Shown here in pieces: positions 50,727 through 63,400 of a stretch of 64,000 nucleotides of DNA. Origin of the DNA: Rhopalosiphum padi (taxonomy: Eukaryota; Arthropoda; Insecta; Hemiptera; Aphididae). A model generated the notes under the pieces. That model had not been told where the DNA came from. It worked only from the letters and a program-made list of their open reading frames with translations, and ran no database searches. Each line of letters starts with the position of its first letter. Within the stretch, counting starts at the first letter, position 1. Made by a program: the position numbers and the translations under genes. The stretch covers positions 56,023,858-56,087,857 of the forward strand of contig NC_083598.1 of NCBI RefSeq assembly GCF_020882245.1. Reading direction: 5' to 3'.

Positions 50727-52442
50727 TCAAATTATTGGTGGGTAATAATGCCACCATGGACATATTACATCACTCCTTACCTTTCGACGGACAATTATTA
50801 GCCGCAATTCGTACATATGTAACGGGTCTGCCCCCTGTCCCGATGACGATGCGGAACGCATCGTGGTACTGACACACGGATTGGTGGAGCACAACAATCG
50901 GTGCAATCGGTGACCGAAGTGCTGTGAGACGCAAGAGATCGACGTTACGTAAATGGTACGTTCGCGCTTAGACCGGGCTAAGCGCCGCGGTCGACCGCCT
51001 CCGTCAAAAACTATATACGGAAACAAATTACTTGGAGGTAATATATACGATACCCAAGCTTCGCAAATGACAACAAGGACCGACGGGTCACAGTTATGTC
51101 GACCACGAGTGGCACTCTTACGACGCCTATGAACCACAGTATGCAACATGTGGTCAATATTACAAGTACGCGTAGACAATTGGTTGGTCATATCAACAAT
51201 ACGCGTGATACACGACGACAGAAATTTGGGTAAATCACATAAGGATAGCGACGGAGATGAGTCGTCCCATTCCAACGGATCGCCGTTCGCTCCATGTGTG
51301 TTACACCAGTATAAGAGGAGTCGGGCTGGAATAATCGGCATTATGCCACGCAACGCCCTATCGACGTTCGATGATTTAATATACTGTCCAAAGAAACCGG
51401 TCATTAACAATGTGCGGATCTGATACCCGCGATTGAACATATATTTTTTAAACGATTTGTGAAGGCCTATTACCCAAACCACGATACTTGTCACGTCTGC
51501 CCATTGACGTAATGACGACGGCGATCCCATCACGTATTGAAGACGGCGACGCGCAGGTAAATAATATATCGATAACGACGGATACGCATCGCGATAGCGT
51601 TCCGGATTTTGTACGCACATTGTAGGCCTACGGAATACCACGGGGTGGAGTGGGAACACAGGCGGCGGCGGCGGCGCGACTACGCGCTTTAACACGGCCG
51701 AACCTTTAACAAAGTTCAATGACCACTTATGAGCTCCATTGGCAGCGCGGACTGCACAGATAATATCGGGGGGGAGGAGCGGCCCGTTTCTAAACAAATC
51801 ATAAATACACGGCCTTACGAAATTCGGCGATCTCATTACAGGCCCGAGCGTAAAAACCAACTTGGCCAATGGTGACCTGAACGTCAACAAATTACAATCT
51901 AACATATCATAATCACGATTCAACAATGGTGTGGCGGTTGGGCGGGACACGACTGAATTTATATCGGACGCAGACGGACGGGTCGGTAACACTTCCGAAA
52001 AATGTCCACTCGGAAAACTAATACATTGGCTGCGGACAGTCTTCGACGTTCGCGGAATTGACTCAAAGGTCGTCGGATGTGCTTTAATAATACGCTCCGT
52101 GCCCATATGACATATTTGTGTCCAAACGGTTTTGGACATGTCGACAAGTTTGCGCATGGTAGAATGTAAGTCTAACGAATACTCGTCCGCCCTGTTAAGC
52201 TCAAACAAACAGTTTAATACGACCAGATCAAAAGACTTGAACTCGTGCCACAAAGAGTCTAGGTCAGCCACGTAAAAGGAGTACAGGGAGACTAAGCTAT
52301 TGTCGGTAACGACACGTAATGCCACATCATGTGTGCTTCGAATTTGCGCAATCACAGTCGCGCGCTTTATAGTATTCAATTTTAATAATCTTGTAAAACG
52401 ACGGAGACGCTCTTCATCTTCGGCCATGGTAGCGGACCCCAC
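50727..52442 (-). CDS. gag-like ORF of the LTR element, 571 codons
   Basis: The frame is open from an ATG at 52442, with a second ATG at 52427 (MAEDEERLRRF) that looks more like a usual Gag start, to a stop at 50727. Residues about 6-120 have the pattern of BEL/Pao Gag N-terminal helices: LRRFTRLLKLNTIKRATVIA, then VADLDSLWHEFKSF spacing a conserved Trp. The rest is unfamiliar. It includes a Pro run (APPPPPVFPLHP) and a stretch near residues 370-405 (IMPIIPARLLLYW, then PLEWDDSSP) that faintly recalls the LAPV...LxWDxxLP region of BEL/Pao pol, so the ORF may be an in-frame fusion left by internal deletion. No CCHC zinc knuckle, aspartic protease DTG/DSG or YxDD motif is present. Such proteins package element RNA; activity here is unknown. 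Confidence 0.6.
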   Translation of the reverse strand: MGSATMAEDEERLRRFTRLLKLNTIKRATVIAQIRSTHDVALRVVTDNSLVSLYSFYVADLDSLWHEFKSFDLVVLNCLFELNRADEYSLDLHSTMRKLVDMSKTVWTQICHMGTERIIKAHPTTFESIPRTSKTVRSQCISFPSGHFSEVLPTRPSASDINSVVSRPTATPLLNRDYDMLDCNLLTFRSPLAKLVFTLGPVMRSPNFVRPCIYDLFRNGPLLPPDIICAVRAANGAHKWSLNFVKGSAVLKRVVAPPPPPVFPLHPVVFRRPTMCVQNPERYRDAYPSLSIYYLPARRRLQYVMGSPSSLRQWADVTSIVVWVIGLHKSFKKYMFNRGYQIRTLLMTGFFGQYIKSSNVDRALRGIMPIIPARLLLYWCNTHGANGDPLEWDDSSPSLSLCDLPKFLSSCITRIVDMTNQLSTRTCNIDHMLHTVVHRRRKSATRGRHNCDPSVLVVICEAWVSYILPPSNLFPYIVFDGGGRPRRLARSKRERTIYVTSISCVSQHFGHRLHRLLCSTNPCVSTTMRSASSSGQGADPLHMYELRLIIVRRKVRSDVICPWWHYYPPII

Positions 52443-52589
52443 CCTACGCTACTATGGAAGACTACAACCGAATGAATTCTTACGAATTAAATCACAACAC
52501 GGTATAAACAACCGGAGTGAACGGACAATACCCAAAATGTTATATAAAATATTTCACAGCGACCGGCGCGAATAATAAATAATAATAAT

Positions 52590-52784
52590 GATATATCGGC
52601 GATATCACTTCAACGACAGGCGCAAATTACGTAGTATACCTACGACGTTAGTGCAATTGATATATCGGAGATATCAATGTCGCAACCGACACGACTAATT
52701 AAGTGTAGTTTAGATATATCGACGATATCAAAACTGACGGCTATCGCGTATACGCATTAACTTATTGAATATATCGACGATATC
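52590..52784. repeat. four spaced copies of a GATATATCGACGATATC dyad motif
   Basis: Seventeen-base copies lie at 52590-52606, 52659-52675, 52713-52729 and 52768-52784, differing at only one to three positions: GATATATCGGCGATATC, GATATATCGGAGATATC, GATATATCGACGATATC and AATATATCGACGATATC. Start-to-start spacing is 69, 54 and 55 bases, and the sequence between is unrelated. Each is an imperfect palindrome (arms GATATxxCG and CGATATC). They lie in the element's leader, between primer binding site and gag, which suggests protein-binding sites or RNA hairpins tied to transcription or packaging. Confidence 0.8.
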
Positions 52785-53125
52785 CAGGTGATGCGTAGAA
52801 TTACCTCTAACGTTAATCTACAGTACAGCTGATAGCAAACACCACGACCAACGCGCGGTTAACTTAATGTTAATAAACGCCTATATCAGCCATATACTAC
52901 TATCTGCACTATGCGCGCATCACACATTAACTTAATTTAATTTAACAGTACCTAAATAGTACTAATAATAATAATCACCCACGGGGAAGGCCGGTCAACT
53001 AATACACACGTATAGACAATAAATGTCAACGTCCGGGGAACACCCAAGCACTGTACTTAGCACCAAAATACCAAGGCAAAACACGAACCAACACACCGCT
53101 ACCGAACCCCCCACTGAGGTCGGAA

Positions 53126-53141
53126 CCACGCTCTGCTACCA
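53126..53141 (-). other. primer binding site
   Basis: TGGTAGCAGAGCGTGG on the minus strand starts two bases inside the 5' LTR. The first 11-12 bases complement a tRNA 3' end CUCUGCUACCA, the type found on eukaryotic initiator tRNA-Met. It marks where reverse transcription starts. Confidence 0.75.
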
Positions 53142-53143
53142 AA

Positions 53144-54139
53144 TGTTGGCGCCGCGTCCGATCCTACTTTTGGAAATTCGCGGTTATCGGACACGACTCG
53201 CGAGGTGTTGGAAACGGGAAAATGTTATCCGGTATATATATATTATAATAGCACTTCAATATACGAGTGCATATAACACCACCAAAAATGTATATTAAAT
53301 AAATAGAATATAATAATAATAATCAATGCAAACGGCTTAACAGTCTAATAAAGGTGGGCGCCCATGAAATAATAATAAAATAAATAATTTGTGTATATGA
53401 CGATTACAATAAATCAAACAGTACAATTAATGAAAATACAAAAAAATAGGTTAACGATACCGACACCGCTCGAGCTCTGCCTAGTGGTCCGGAACGCTGG
53501 AACAATGATGATGATATTGAGATGCACGCGTCACACCAGGTGACGAAAAACACCGTGTTAGATTCTGTGGCGACAACACACAGAAGAGCTCGTCTAAACA
53601 CGTTGTTTTCTCGGACAGCACGTTACACGACGCACACGAATGTAATATAATAATTAATTTTGGTGTATGAATACCAGCACAGCAACGCAACTATGCGTGA
53701 TTTTATGGCAACAACGCACAAAAAATAAAAACCTCGTCGACCACGTGGCCGAACAAGACGCGAAAAAGGCACAACTGCGGTGACGATACGCGATGCCACG
53801 ACCGGCAAAAAAGGTATATCGACCGTTGCGGTCGACCGCTGGAAAAGAACGCGTATAAGTTCGCAAAATGCCACAACGGCTTAAAATATGTATACAAACG
53901 CATTTACCACACACGCGGTTTGGCCGCACAACCCGGCACAAGGCGGCGAACAGACGCAACGATGCGTCAGGCCCGAACGCCAGGAAAAAAGTGTAATATC
54001 TAATATAAAGGCTGGCCGATGGCGGCACAGCTTATATAAAATTAGCACTCACGGCTTCGGTACGATGGCGAACTTCGAAGAGGGAGGGGGGAAATTGATA
54101 AGTCGCGATAATGCGCTTTAGTAGATCCGCGTTCGAACA
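53144..54139 (-). repeat. 5' LTR (element orientation), 996 bp
   Basis: Copy of the left LTR at a constant offset of 4116 bases; every landmark I compared, including the TATA-like box, is unchanged. It would drive leftward transcription of the gag-like ORF. Confidence 0.93.
54031..54040 (-). promoter_or_regulatory. TATA-like box in the 5' LTR
   Basis: TTTATATAAG on the minus strand lies about 100 bases inside the 5' end of the LTR in a GC-richer context, a normal place for the element promoter. The same box occurs in the other LTR at 49915-49924. Confidence 0.5.
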
Positions 54140-54325
54140 AAATTGTTAATACGAATAATGATATACGATAAGTGATAGTATGATATAATATATTACTCGA
54201 AGATAATAAAAATAATAATAATATATTTTATATTGTCATTTATTATACTTTTGAAAAATCTCACCACAAGAAAACCTAAACGCCGCATGCAATACACTAG
54301 TATCTAACACCTGTATATACAGAAT

Positions 54326-54917
54326 TACAGAATGTCCCAAAAAGAACGCTTTTTTTAAAGCGATTGCCATTTTTTGGTTTTTGTGTTTAAGACATTGTTC
54401 TCATCATTTTTTTAAACTACTATAATTTCGGTTTTTTGTTGTGTAATCAGTTTTTGTCTTTTTTTCAAGTGTCACCATGGATCGAATATCAATTGAAACA
54501 CGCGTGTTGGTTGTCAAGAACTTTTACCAATCTAACGAAAGAAATGGGGAAACTATGCAACGACTTCATATCTTACTAGAATGGGACGCTGCTTCCAGCG
54601 TGTCATTGACTCGTCGACTAATAAACATTTTAAAAAAACTGGTTCAACTGTTGTTCTCAAAAGCCTCGGTAAGGTTAAGACGTCTCCATGAAACTACCCA
54701 AAAAAAACTAAGAGGTAGTTATTGTTAATTTTCTCGACCGCACTTCGGCCTGATAACAAGCTAAGGGAAGACAATCGAATGATATTATTTCTCATACGTA
54801 AACAGGAAATTATACCGAACTGTACCTGTACATAATCTATTTTTATGTTTGTTTGAAAAATAAATTGTTTTTTTTAATTAATTAAAAAAAAATCCATTCT
54901 TTTAGGGAAATCCTGTA
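54326..54917 (+). mobile_element. decayed mariner-like DNA transposon
   Basis: The left end CAGAATGTCCCAAAAAGAAC and the reverse complement of the right end, CAGGATTTCCCTAAAAGAAT, match at most positions. The element is flanked by TA at 54326-54327 and 54916-54917, the target duplication typical of Tc1/mariner. At about 590 bases it is too short for an intact element. It holds only the N-terminal piece of a transposase-like frame. It lies less than 200 bases from the LTR element. Confidence 0.7.
54477..54728 (+). pseudogene. transposase N-terminal fragment (helix-turn-helix region)
   Basis: The 83-codon frame starts MDRISIETRVLVVKNFYQSN, the style of the DNA-binding helix-turn-helix domain at the start of insect mariner-like transposases (ERVxIVxxYxxNN). 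It continues with RRLINILKKLVQLLFSKASV, where the second helix-turn-helix and a GRP-like linker would be expected, then stops. No DDE/D catalytic region remains in the 190 bases before the right terminus, so this copy cannot encode an active transposase. Confidence 0.55.
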
Positions 54918-57258
54918 TGTATATTTAAATAATGTTATATAATCGCGGAAGTCTTGAAAGATTGATAGCAAATAATAATTAACACGAATGAAAATAAAAT
55001 AGAAATCGATACTAATATACTATAATTATTGATGTTATGATAGTGTGTGCATTAACAACTATGCGTGTAGCTATATTGATTGGTATAGATTCTAATATTC
55101 AATCATTTTTTAAAAAAAAAAATATAATACGAGTACAAACCATATTCCGTCTGGAAAGTGAATTATTACGAGACTTAGACCAATTATAGTAGATGCAGTG
55201 TTTATACTTGAAAAAACTGTTTCGTGACAAAGTCGCTTTACTGGAAAACGGAAGTCATCTTATAACTGTAATTTTCATATTTTCTCTTGTGTTTTATATA
55301 TTTTATTATGTCACTATAAATGTAATAAGCTGTGATTCTGTGTATACAGCTATCGTTTACGTTTAATTAACTAAAGCACGCTCATAAACATGTGATTTCC
55401 AAAAACTAGTATTAGGTTTTCGTGTGTACCAGCACGTGTCCTAAATACAGAGCACACTGCACTCGATAGTGAATATTTGCATTTTGCAATATAAATTAAA
55501 ATATACTTTGATATACTTTAATTATGACTATTTATCGTTTTTGAAAAACATCGCTTAACCTTGAGATAATTTCGGTTGTCTTTATTATACTTCAAGTGAT
55601 ATCACTTTTCATCCAGGATCCTTAAAGCTCTTCCTTTTGATCAGTTTAATACAAAATAGTATATTTTTTAAGTATATTTTGGAAAATAATGATACTATAA
55701 TAGTATTATATATGAAATCAAAAAATATTGAAGAATATTTGTATGAACTATGAACTATTAAATTATTATTATCAATGGAGAATTAAATGTTTCCCAAACA
55801 TTGAGAAAAATGTAAGCAAATGTTAATAATTAGTAACTACTATTATATACACAAATACAAAATGTGATATAATTCATCGTCGTTTCAATATAATACGTTA
55901 GCCGTTAGGTATTCTCTAAGTGTGCACAAACCGAAATAAAAATATAATTAAAATAATCAATTTAAATGAAAAACTCAAAAATATACATTGTACCTATCTA
56001 CTTCACAAACAGAAATCGTACCGTTGAAGGCATACTAAATATTGATCGATTGTATTAATCAAACGAAGTCTTATTAATTACAGTAGGTAAGACCTACGTT
56101 AATTAATAAAGGGAATATATACTTGTCTCCTAATTATTAATATCTTCAACTCCCCTCCTTAATAAACCTCAGCTCATACCAAACTGTGACTTCTTAAATA
56201 ATATCATAATATATAGCTTATATTCATTGTCTGTTGTAGTCGGGGGAATATTATAACGACTGTTGTTTATTCGATTGATGCGTGTGACTCCGGAAGAGCA
56301 TATTTTGGACGGATTGGTGTACAAAGTGGTAAATACATTTTATTTTGATTATTTAATTTGAGTTATTGATTTTCCACGGGTTAAAAAGTATCATATAATA
56401 TGATATCATAATATTTCTACATAATAATATTTTATATACTAACATGAATTTATACAATAGCAGAAGGTAGTAAAACATAGTAATAACTGAGCGAAAAGAA
56501 TTTGAGTATTTGAGTTACAAAAAAGTACGTCTTAGCCTCTTAGGTACTAATCAAAAATATAATTTAAACAATAAAACGACTAAAAAGCCAAATACGTTAT
56601 TTACCTTCGCAAAATAAATTAGCAGCAGCACAACTATAACAGACACATAAATAAAATATAATGATAAATAGTTGGAAATTATTAGATGATTACTCCCAAA
56701 TATTGTTGCATATATATTATCACAGATAGAAATTAGTATAACAAACAACAACCGCATAAAATTATGTTTGCAAATTTTTCCAAAGTATTATACGTATACA
56801 TCATACATTTTCTCAACCACCATGCTACGTTCCCCAGCACATGGATTTGTTTGTAAATATTTAATATTGAATTTGTATGAATTAGCACGAATTTATTTTT
56901 CAATGCAATTCGCAAAATACTGTGGCTGCTCTGTAAATACATTACCTACGGCTCGCCTCTAAAAAATAAAAAAACAATTTTTGCAAAATATTTTTTTACA
57001 ATTTTTTAATACTTTTTTATACGATTGTATGCAAAAATACTATACCAATATTCTAACAAAATATCTCCCAATCAAATGAATTAGGAAAAATAAAAACAAA
57101 ACCAGTTTTTGATAAAATCATTTTTGTTGTTTTACAAAAATATGAATATTTGCATTTAGTAGACATAAAATAATTTCCAAGTTTTAGTACCATTTTGTAA
57201 TATTGATAAATATTTAAAACTTTCAATTTTGTTTTTTAGTTTATTTTTTATTATAAGT
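54918..57258. other. AT-rich stretch, no gene supported
   Basis: No exon is supported. Short open frames near 56551-56962 overlap on both strands and have intergenic composition. Confidence 0.45.
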
Positions 57259-57266
57259 ATGATTAT

Positions 57267-57420
57267 CAGAGCCGTGCCGTGAGTGAGGATCTAGGGGGCA
57301 TGCGCACCGGGCGCCTGGTTTAAAGGGGCACCAAAAAAATTGAAATATATAATGATAATTAAAATAGGGATCGAATATTTTTAATTTTGCTCTGTGCAAA
57401 ATCTTAACGACACGGCTCTA
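57267..57420. mobile_element. 154-bp hAT-type MITE with exact 8-bp target duplication
   Basis: The element begins CAGAGCCGTGCCGT and ends ACGACACGGCTCTA, inverted repeats that match at 12 of 13 internal positions. It is flanked by ATGATTAT at 57259-57266 and again at 57421-57428. A CAG-type terminus plus an 8-base duplication is typical of hAT elements. The interior (GGGGGCATGCGCACCGGGCG) is GC-rich against an AT-rich surround and has no reading frame, so it is non-autonomous. The exact duplication and strong ends suggest fairly recent insertion. Confidence 0.75.
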
Positions 57421-57429
57421 ATGATTATA

Positions 57430-60400
57430 ATTGATGACATTGATTTTTGAGTAAATATGCTTGATAATTGAATATAAGGTTTCTCATAACTTTTTCTTAT
57501 AGAAATAAAACAACGAAAAAACTTATTCACAGTATTTTTTTCTAAGCGTTTAAGTTCAAATTTATACCAAATTTGTCAAAATCATGAAAATATTATGTTA
57601 ATTATATTTTAGTTTTTAAACTACATGTTTAATATTTTTAATGTGAACACCTTTGGTTTCAAACCGTAATACATGATTTCTCACATAGAAATAAATAATA
57701 ATAAAAGACAATAAATTTACTGGCTAACTATAATAAAATACATAAATGTATACATTGTAAAGATTACCAGTAAAGTAGAAAATATTGTTCATGAATTGGT
57801 GTATTTTACAATTTTTAACGCTATGTTAACAATAAACATAGATCTTATTGGAAATAAAACAATTATATATCGCATAATTATAAAATAAAAATCAGTCGAT
57901 GATTATGAGACAACTTTAGCCTAATTAAATAATAACATATATTGTACTCAAATAATATTTTTAAAACATAAAATTATAATTCTTCGGTCTTCCGTATAAT
58001 TTAAGTTTTTTTAAATTATTTAAAAGTATATTATTTACAATCAGTACATCTTAAAAAACATTAAAAAAATTGCACAATAAAAAAATTTAATAATATATCA
58101 TACAATGTTTTTATTTTCTTATGAGAAAAGAGACCTTCCAAAGATATAACCTAAATTATTGTTAAATTATTTCTTACCAAATAATAATCATTTTCCGGCA
58201 AATTTAAATAATTATTATAAAAATTACAAATACCATAATTCAAAAAACAATTAATTGTATACATTGATTAAATTGCATTCTTACATTATAAATTTGTATA
58301 AAAAAATTTAGTTTTAACATGCTTAAAAGTATGTACGAGGTTATATTAGATTGTATTTTTTTCTTTGAGGAAAATCAATAAACTGCACTATAATCATGCT
58401 CGTGCTTAACAAGGTCATAAATGAAAATAAAAAACCGTTAAAAATAAATGACCTCAACCATTTTAGTCTTTGAAAATAATACTTAATAATTAATGCTAAG
58501 CTAAAATATTTGTAGAACTTGCTTACAATTTGGTACAATATTATTAATAATAATGTAAGTATTATATTTCTACAACATACATCATATTAGCGTACCTACT
58601 GATTATCATAGTTTATAATCTATTAATTATGCATGGTGTTGTGGTAAATATTATTGACATAATGCTGTGTAATATAAATTATTACAAATTTCCATAGAAA
58701 CATGCGATATTTTCAAAACGAATTCATCTTGTTCGCTCTTATCGTCGAAACTTATCGAAATCATACATTATATAGGAGAAACAACAATTGATTATGTCGT
58801 TATAAAAATCTAAAAACTTATAATTAATTATAACTATCCGTTTCCTATATCTAATAAATACTAAGAAAATTTGTATCTGTATCTGAGAAAAGTATCAAGA
58901 TATAGCTGTAATAATAATTATTATTATTATAAATGCACCTTCAGTCAGCACTGCAATTTGTTTTCCGGTAGGTACACGTTCCCCCCTGGCGGCTGGCAGT
59001 TAGTTGCATATATTAAACGCACAGTCACTCAAAACAATTAAATATTATAATGAGCAGAGCAGAACGGATATTTAAATTATAGACGCTGTGTGTATTTTCG
59101 TCACCAAAAAGGGCGTGGACTCTCCGAGCTTCTTGACATCTTGCCCGAGACTCGATAACTACACATAAAAACGTATTTTATAATTTTCTAATAATATAAT
59201 AATACATCCAAACGCGCCGACGCACGCACGTAGTGCATTTACCGAAGCAGAAATATCCATGCACGCACGAACGGTATACCCAAGCCCAATCCCGGTGTAT
59301 GATAGTAAACTTATTATATTATACACTCGCTTTGGTCTGGTCATTTGATTAGACTTATGGATGAATACTCAAGCTGAACGATCCATTGGTTTTCAAAACT
59401 ATCTCTTCGACAATAAATTCAAAATTATTAACAAACGCAATATAAATTAATGTACACACATGGAAAATTGTACCATCGAACTATTAAATTGTTGGTGTTA
59501 AATGATAGTTGAATTAGTTTACAGTATTTCTTTTTTGGGCCTTACAAAAAAAAATTACAATTCTTTATAGTTTATTTAAACAAACTTTAAAGGGCTAATA
59601 AAATAACATTTTTAAAGTATTTTTAGCCTACTATCTACTATTACATACAATTATAACAGACAAATGTAAAAAACATTAATATAAAAAAATTTATCTTTGC
59701 CTTATCCAGAAATATTACAAATTTTTCAATTCGCATACCTCGCCTTGAAATATCATTAATTAGTTATCAGTAAAACATTTATTTTTATTATCCGCAAGAT
59801 AGATCTTTGTTGACACGTTACGATGTAATGCATAATTTATTAATTTATGATAATAGAAATATAAAATATTTATTATTTCAATACATTTTATTGTAACAAA
59901 AAAACCTTTACCAAATTAAGTGTAAATTAAAAAAATATTATACAAAATATAAAATAGGATACTATTCTTCAAATTAATTCATTAAACTCAACTATTAAAA
60001 AGTAATAGAAAGTCTGATATATTTATAAAAGTGATAAGAATACTTAAAAAAAGATTTGAACTCGACAAGATCGGTCAAACGACTTTTGTTAGTTGTTATA
60101 AAAAAACTTTTTTTTTAGTTCCTAATTTCCAAAAATTTTAAGTTTTAAAAATAATTTACCATTAGATAATAAAAGTTAAATTGGAAAAACTGACCTGGCC
60201 AATCCCTTATACTTTTCATACTAAATCTAATTCTGTTTTTTGAATTTGTATCGCTTTACTACATAAATGGCTGATAGAATAATAGTTTAAGGCGTTCTAA
60301 CATACAATTTAGTATACATTTTTGTACTGAAAACAATATACGGCGTTATAATGGGGTACTACACTTACTAGTACAGCGATATTATAACGATATTCGTTGT

Positions 60401-63400
60401 TGCACGTTGATTAAATTTAAGGAAACTGCCGTCTACCTTATTTAAAAAATATATATATACAAATTAATTAACAGTTTATTCTCTTTTATTTAATTAATTG
60501 ACCATTTTAACAAACAAAATTTTATTACAATATTATGTAAATTAATATTAATGTTTAAGTTTAATCCGGAAACGTTATTGCCCAAAATATGAATTAATAG
60601 TTTACTATTCTTTGTTGCAGACATAGTTAATGAATATAAATGTTATGGACTTAGGGAGGACAAAGGTCACTATTTTCATGCTACTAAAACAATATATTTA
60701 ATAGATGATATTATGATAATATCACTTTGAAAACTATAGGACTCAAGTTACGAATTTTAATTTTGAAAACAAATTTTGGTTCATTAACAATTTTCTATGT
60801 TCTAATCGAAGCTATTTTTAATAATTTTATATAATACAATTAAAACATATAAATACAATTTTTGCGTTCTTTGATAATTATATGAAATTAAATTTTTTTT
60901 TAATGTTCGCTTCGATCGCACAGAAAACTTGTAAAATGATCAATATTCCTTTCAAAAATGAAAATCTGTTAAATCAAACTGGCAAACTATGCCAGGTAAT
61001 TAGGTCTATCATATATTTTACAGTTCTACAGCGAATGCCCAGACATTTAGCAGACTATAATAGTAAACAAATTTCTTTATCAATTTTTTTAAAGACCTAC
61101 TAAATAGTAATTATTTAATGAATGATGTTCTGTTTATGAATAATACTAATTAATGCTATTATATAATAGCATAATAAAAAACGTATAAATAAAATCTATA
61201 TTGCACAAAAACTACTTATAAGTTAAAATTGACTCTGATAAACCATTTGATAACAAAACAATTATTTTATGCTTGGGATGTGATTAATATTAATTATCAA
61301 TAAATTATAATTCCTATTACACAAACTACACAGGAAACATTAATTATATAACTGTAAACACGGAGAATTCGATTAAGATATCCATTAGTCTTTACGATGT
61401 TAACATTGTATGTTTTTCGTGTTGATGCAATAATAATATAATAATATTTTCATGGCAGTAAATATCTTTTTATTTACAATAGTAATGAACTTAAAAAATA
61501 GTTATATTATAATATTATTATATATTTTTAATATTATCTATAAAATAGAGTGGATGTAGTGTAATTTTTATACTAATAAGTGCGTGATTAAAAGTTTAAA
61601 GCATATTTTTCAGTTGTGCGTAGTATTGTTGTTGGGAATTAAAACTAAACAAAAACAGGAAAATTACGTATTACTTATAATTGACTTATTTCACAAAAAG
61701 ATATTATTTTAATTACTTAATTAAATGATGATTATATATTTTATTTTAAATTTTTATTGTATTAATTATTATTTATTAGTTAATTACCATTTGTTAAAAA
61801 TCTGAACTTTCTGATTAAATAGTTTTAAATTTAATAACGGTAAAAACTCAAAGTATATAGTTAATTATAATACTTTTTTTGTTTCAGATACTTAACCTAT
61901 ACTGATAGAGTTATAGAAATGATTTTATATTTATTATTGTAGTCTCAATAAATGTTATCGTTTACAAAATAGACACATATGAACAACACATCACATTCTT
62001 CAAAATCAATCATTAATCTTTGTTAGTTTATTGAATTTATTTTAGTATGTGGTTGATTATAAAAATATTATAATTGTTGGTGGTTATAATTTAAACAATT
62101 GTTTAACATTATTTCACTACCTACATAAAATATCTTTATATACTTCTCATTGCATAATGTTTTATATTATATATAACAATTTATATGTTATTAATAATTA
62201 TAATTATTAAGCTATTTAATATTTTTTGTTAAATACGTAAATTAAATATGTAAATTGTAGGTACTGTGTAAGGAAATAAAAAAAATAAATACCAAAATAC
62301 CAAAATACCTAAAAAAATGTTGATTGCATATTTATTCAAAATAAAAAACAATCAAACTTATTTATTTATATTCCCAGTGACGAGTATATGTATTATCCGT
62401 ACTTATGTTTATTATATTACTTTTAAAAATTGTATTCCTATTTTAGTATATTATAGGTACCTACTACAGCTGTACATGATTTTACAGGATTAATTAGTGG
62501 TTATTAATAATTTTAATCAGCTGTTCACATTCATATGGAAATGAGAATGGTGTAGACAATGATTGAGTAGTAAATTATAAAAAGTAGTATAAGTACATTT
62601 GAGTGACATGAAGAGCCTTATTGAACTCTTGAAAATTCATTTAAGCCCTTAAAAATATAGTTTTCTTCAGAAATATGTACCCGAATAATTTATTCGAGTT
62701 TTAGTTCCTGGGTGTATTTGGGTGTTCAAAAATTTCTAATACTGGAATAAAAAATGTAAACAAACAGTTGGGTGTTAATAACTTATTATTCATATTAATA
62801 TTATTTAATATGGGTGTTCAGTAACATAAAAAAAATATATATTTGTATGGGAAGTTAAGCTCCACAAATTATTTACACCCCTCCCCCTGAAAAAAAAAAT
62901 TAAAAATGAAATATTTATATTTATAATAAAATATCAATTCATATCGCATATATATACATACTACTTTTCTTTAGACTAAACTTAAATTATTAATTTCAAA
63001 CAGATACATTTTATCTGCAGAAACTGTAAAAACTAATATAATCAGAAATGAAATAGGTATTTGTTTTATTGGAAGCATTTAAGTCGCTACACTGGCATTT
63101 GTTGTCTTCATCTTAAAAGTACGTAGCAAATCTACGCTCAACAGTTCACATTTAGATTGATTAGATTTAATATTAGGGTGAATCAACCTATTATGTAACT
63201 TAATGGTAAAAACTTTATCCATGTTTGTATGTAGATTTTTTATAATAATTTCATATTCAAGCTAAGTATGCACATTTTTAAGCTGCATTATTTTATAATA
63301 CAAAACTTAGAAAAAATTGAATTATCATAAAAAACCATTATACAAACACAAATAGGGTACTTACCATTAAGTTTCATAGTAAATCAATTCACTCTAATAT

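Larger units (their letters stand above)
49028..54139 (-). mobile_element. complete non-autonomous LTR retrotransposon, BEL/Pao-like, recent
   Basis: The 5112-base element has two 996-base LTRs beginning TGTTGGCG and ending CGAACA on the plus strand, flanked by AAATT on both sides. Orientation is minus: on that strand TGGTAGCAGAGCGTGG, a primer binding site, follows the 5' LTR (53144-54139) after two bases, and GAGGGGAGGA, a polypurine tract, abuts the 3' LTR (49028-50023). Reading the two LTRs against each other I found no difference, so insertion is probably very recent. The 3120-base interior carries one 571-codon ORF and none of the protease, reverse transcriptase, RNase H or integrase motifs I looked for, so movement would need proteins from a full-length relative. 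Its GC content is well above the surrounding DNA. Confidence 0.93.

Noticed and set aside
49028..54139. Plus-strand orientation for the LTR element
   Set aside because: No primer binding site follows the left LTR on the plus strand, whereas the minus strand has the primer site, polypurine tract and gag-like ORF in the right order.
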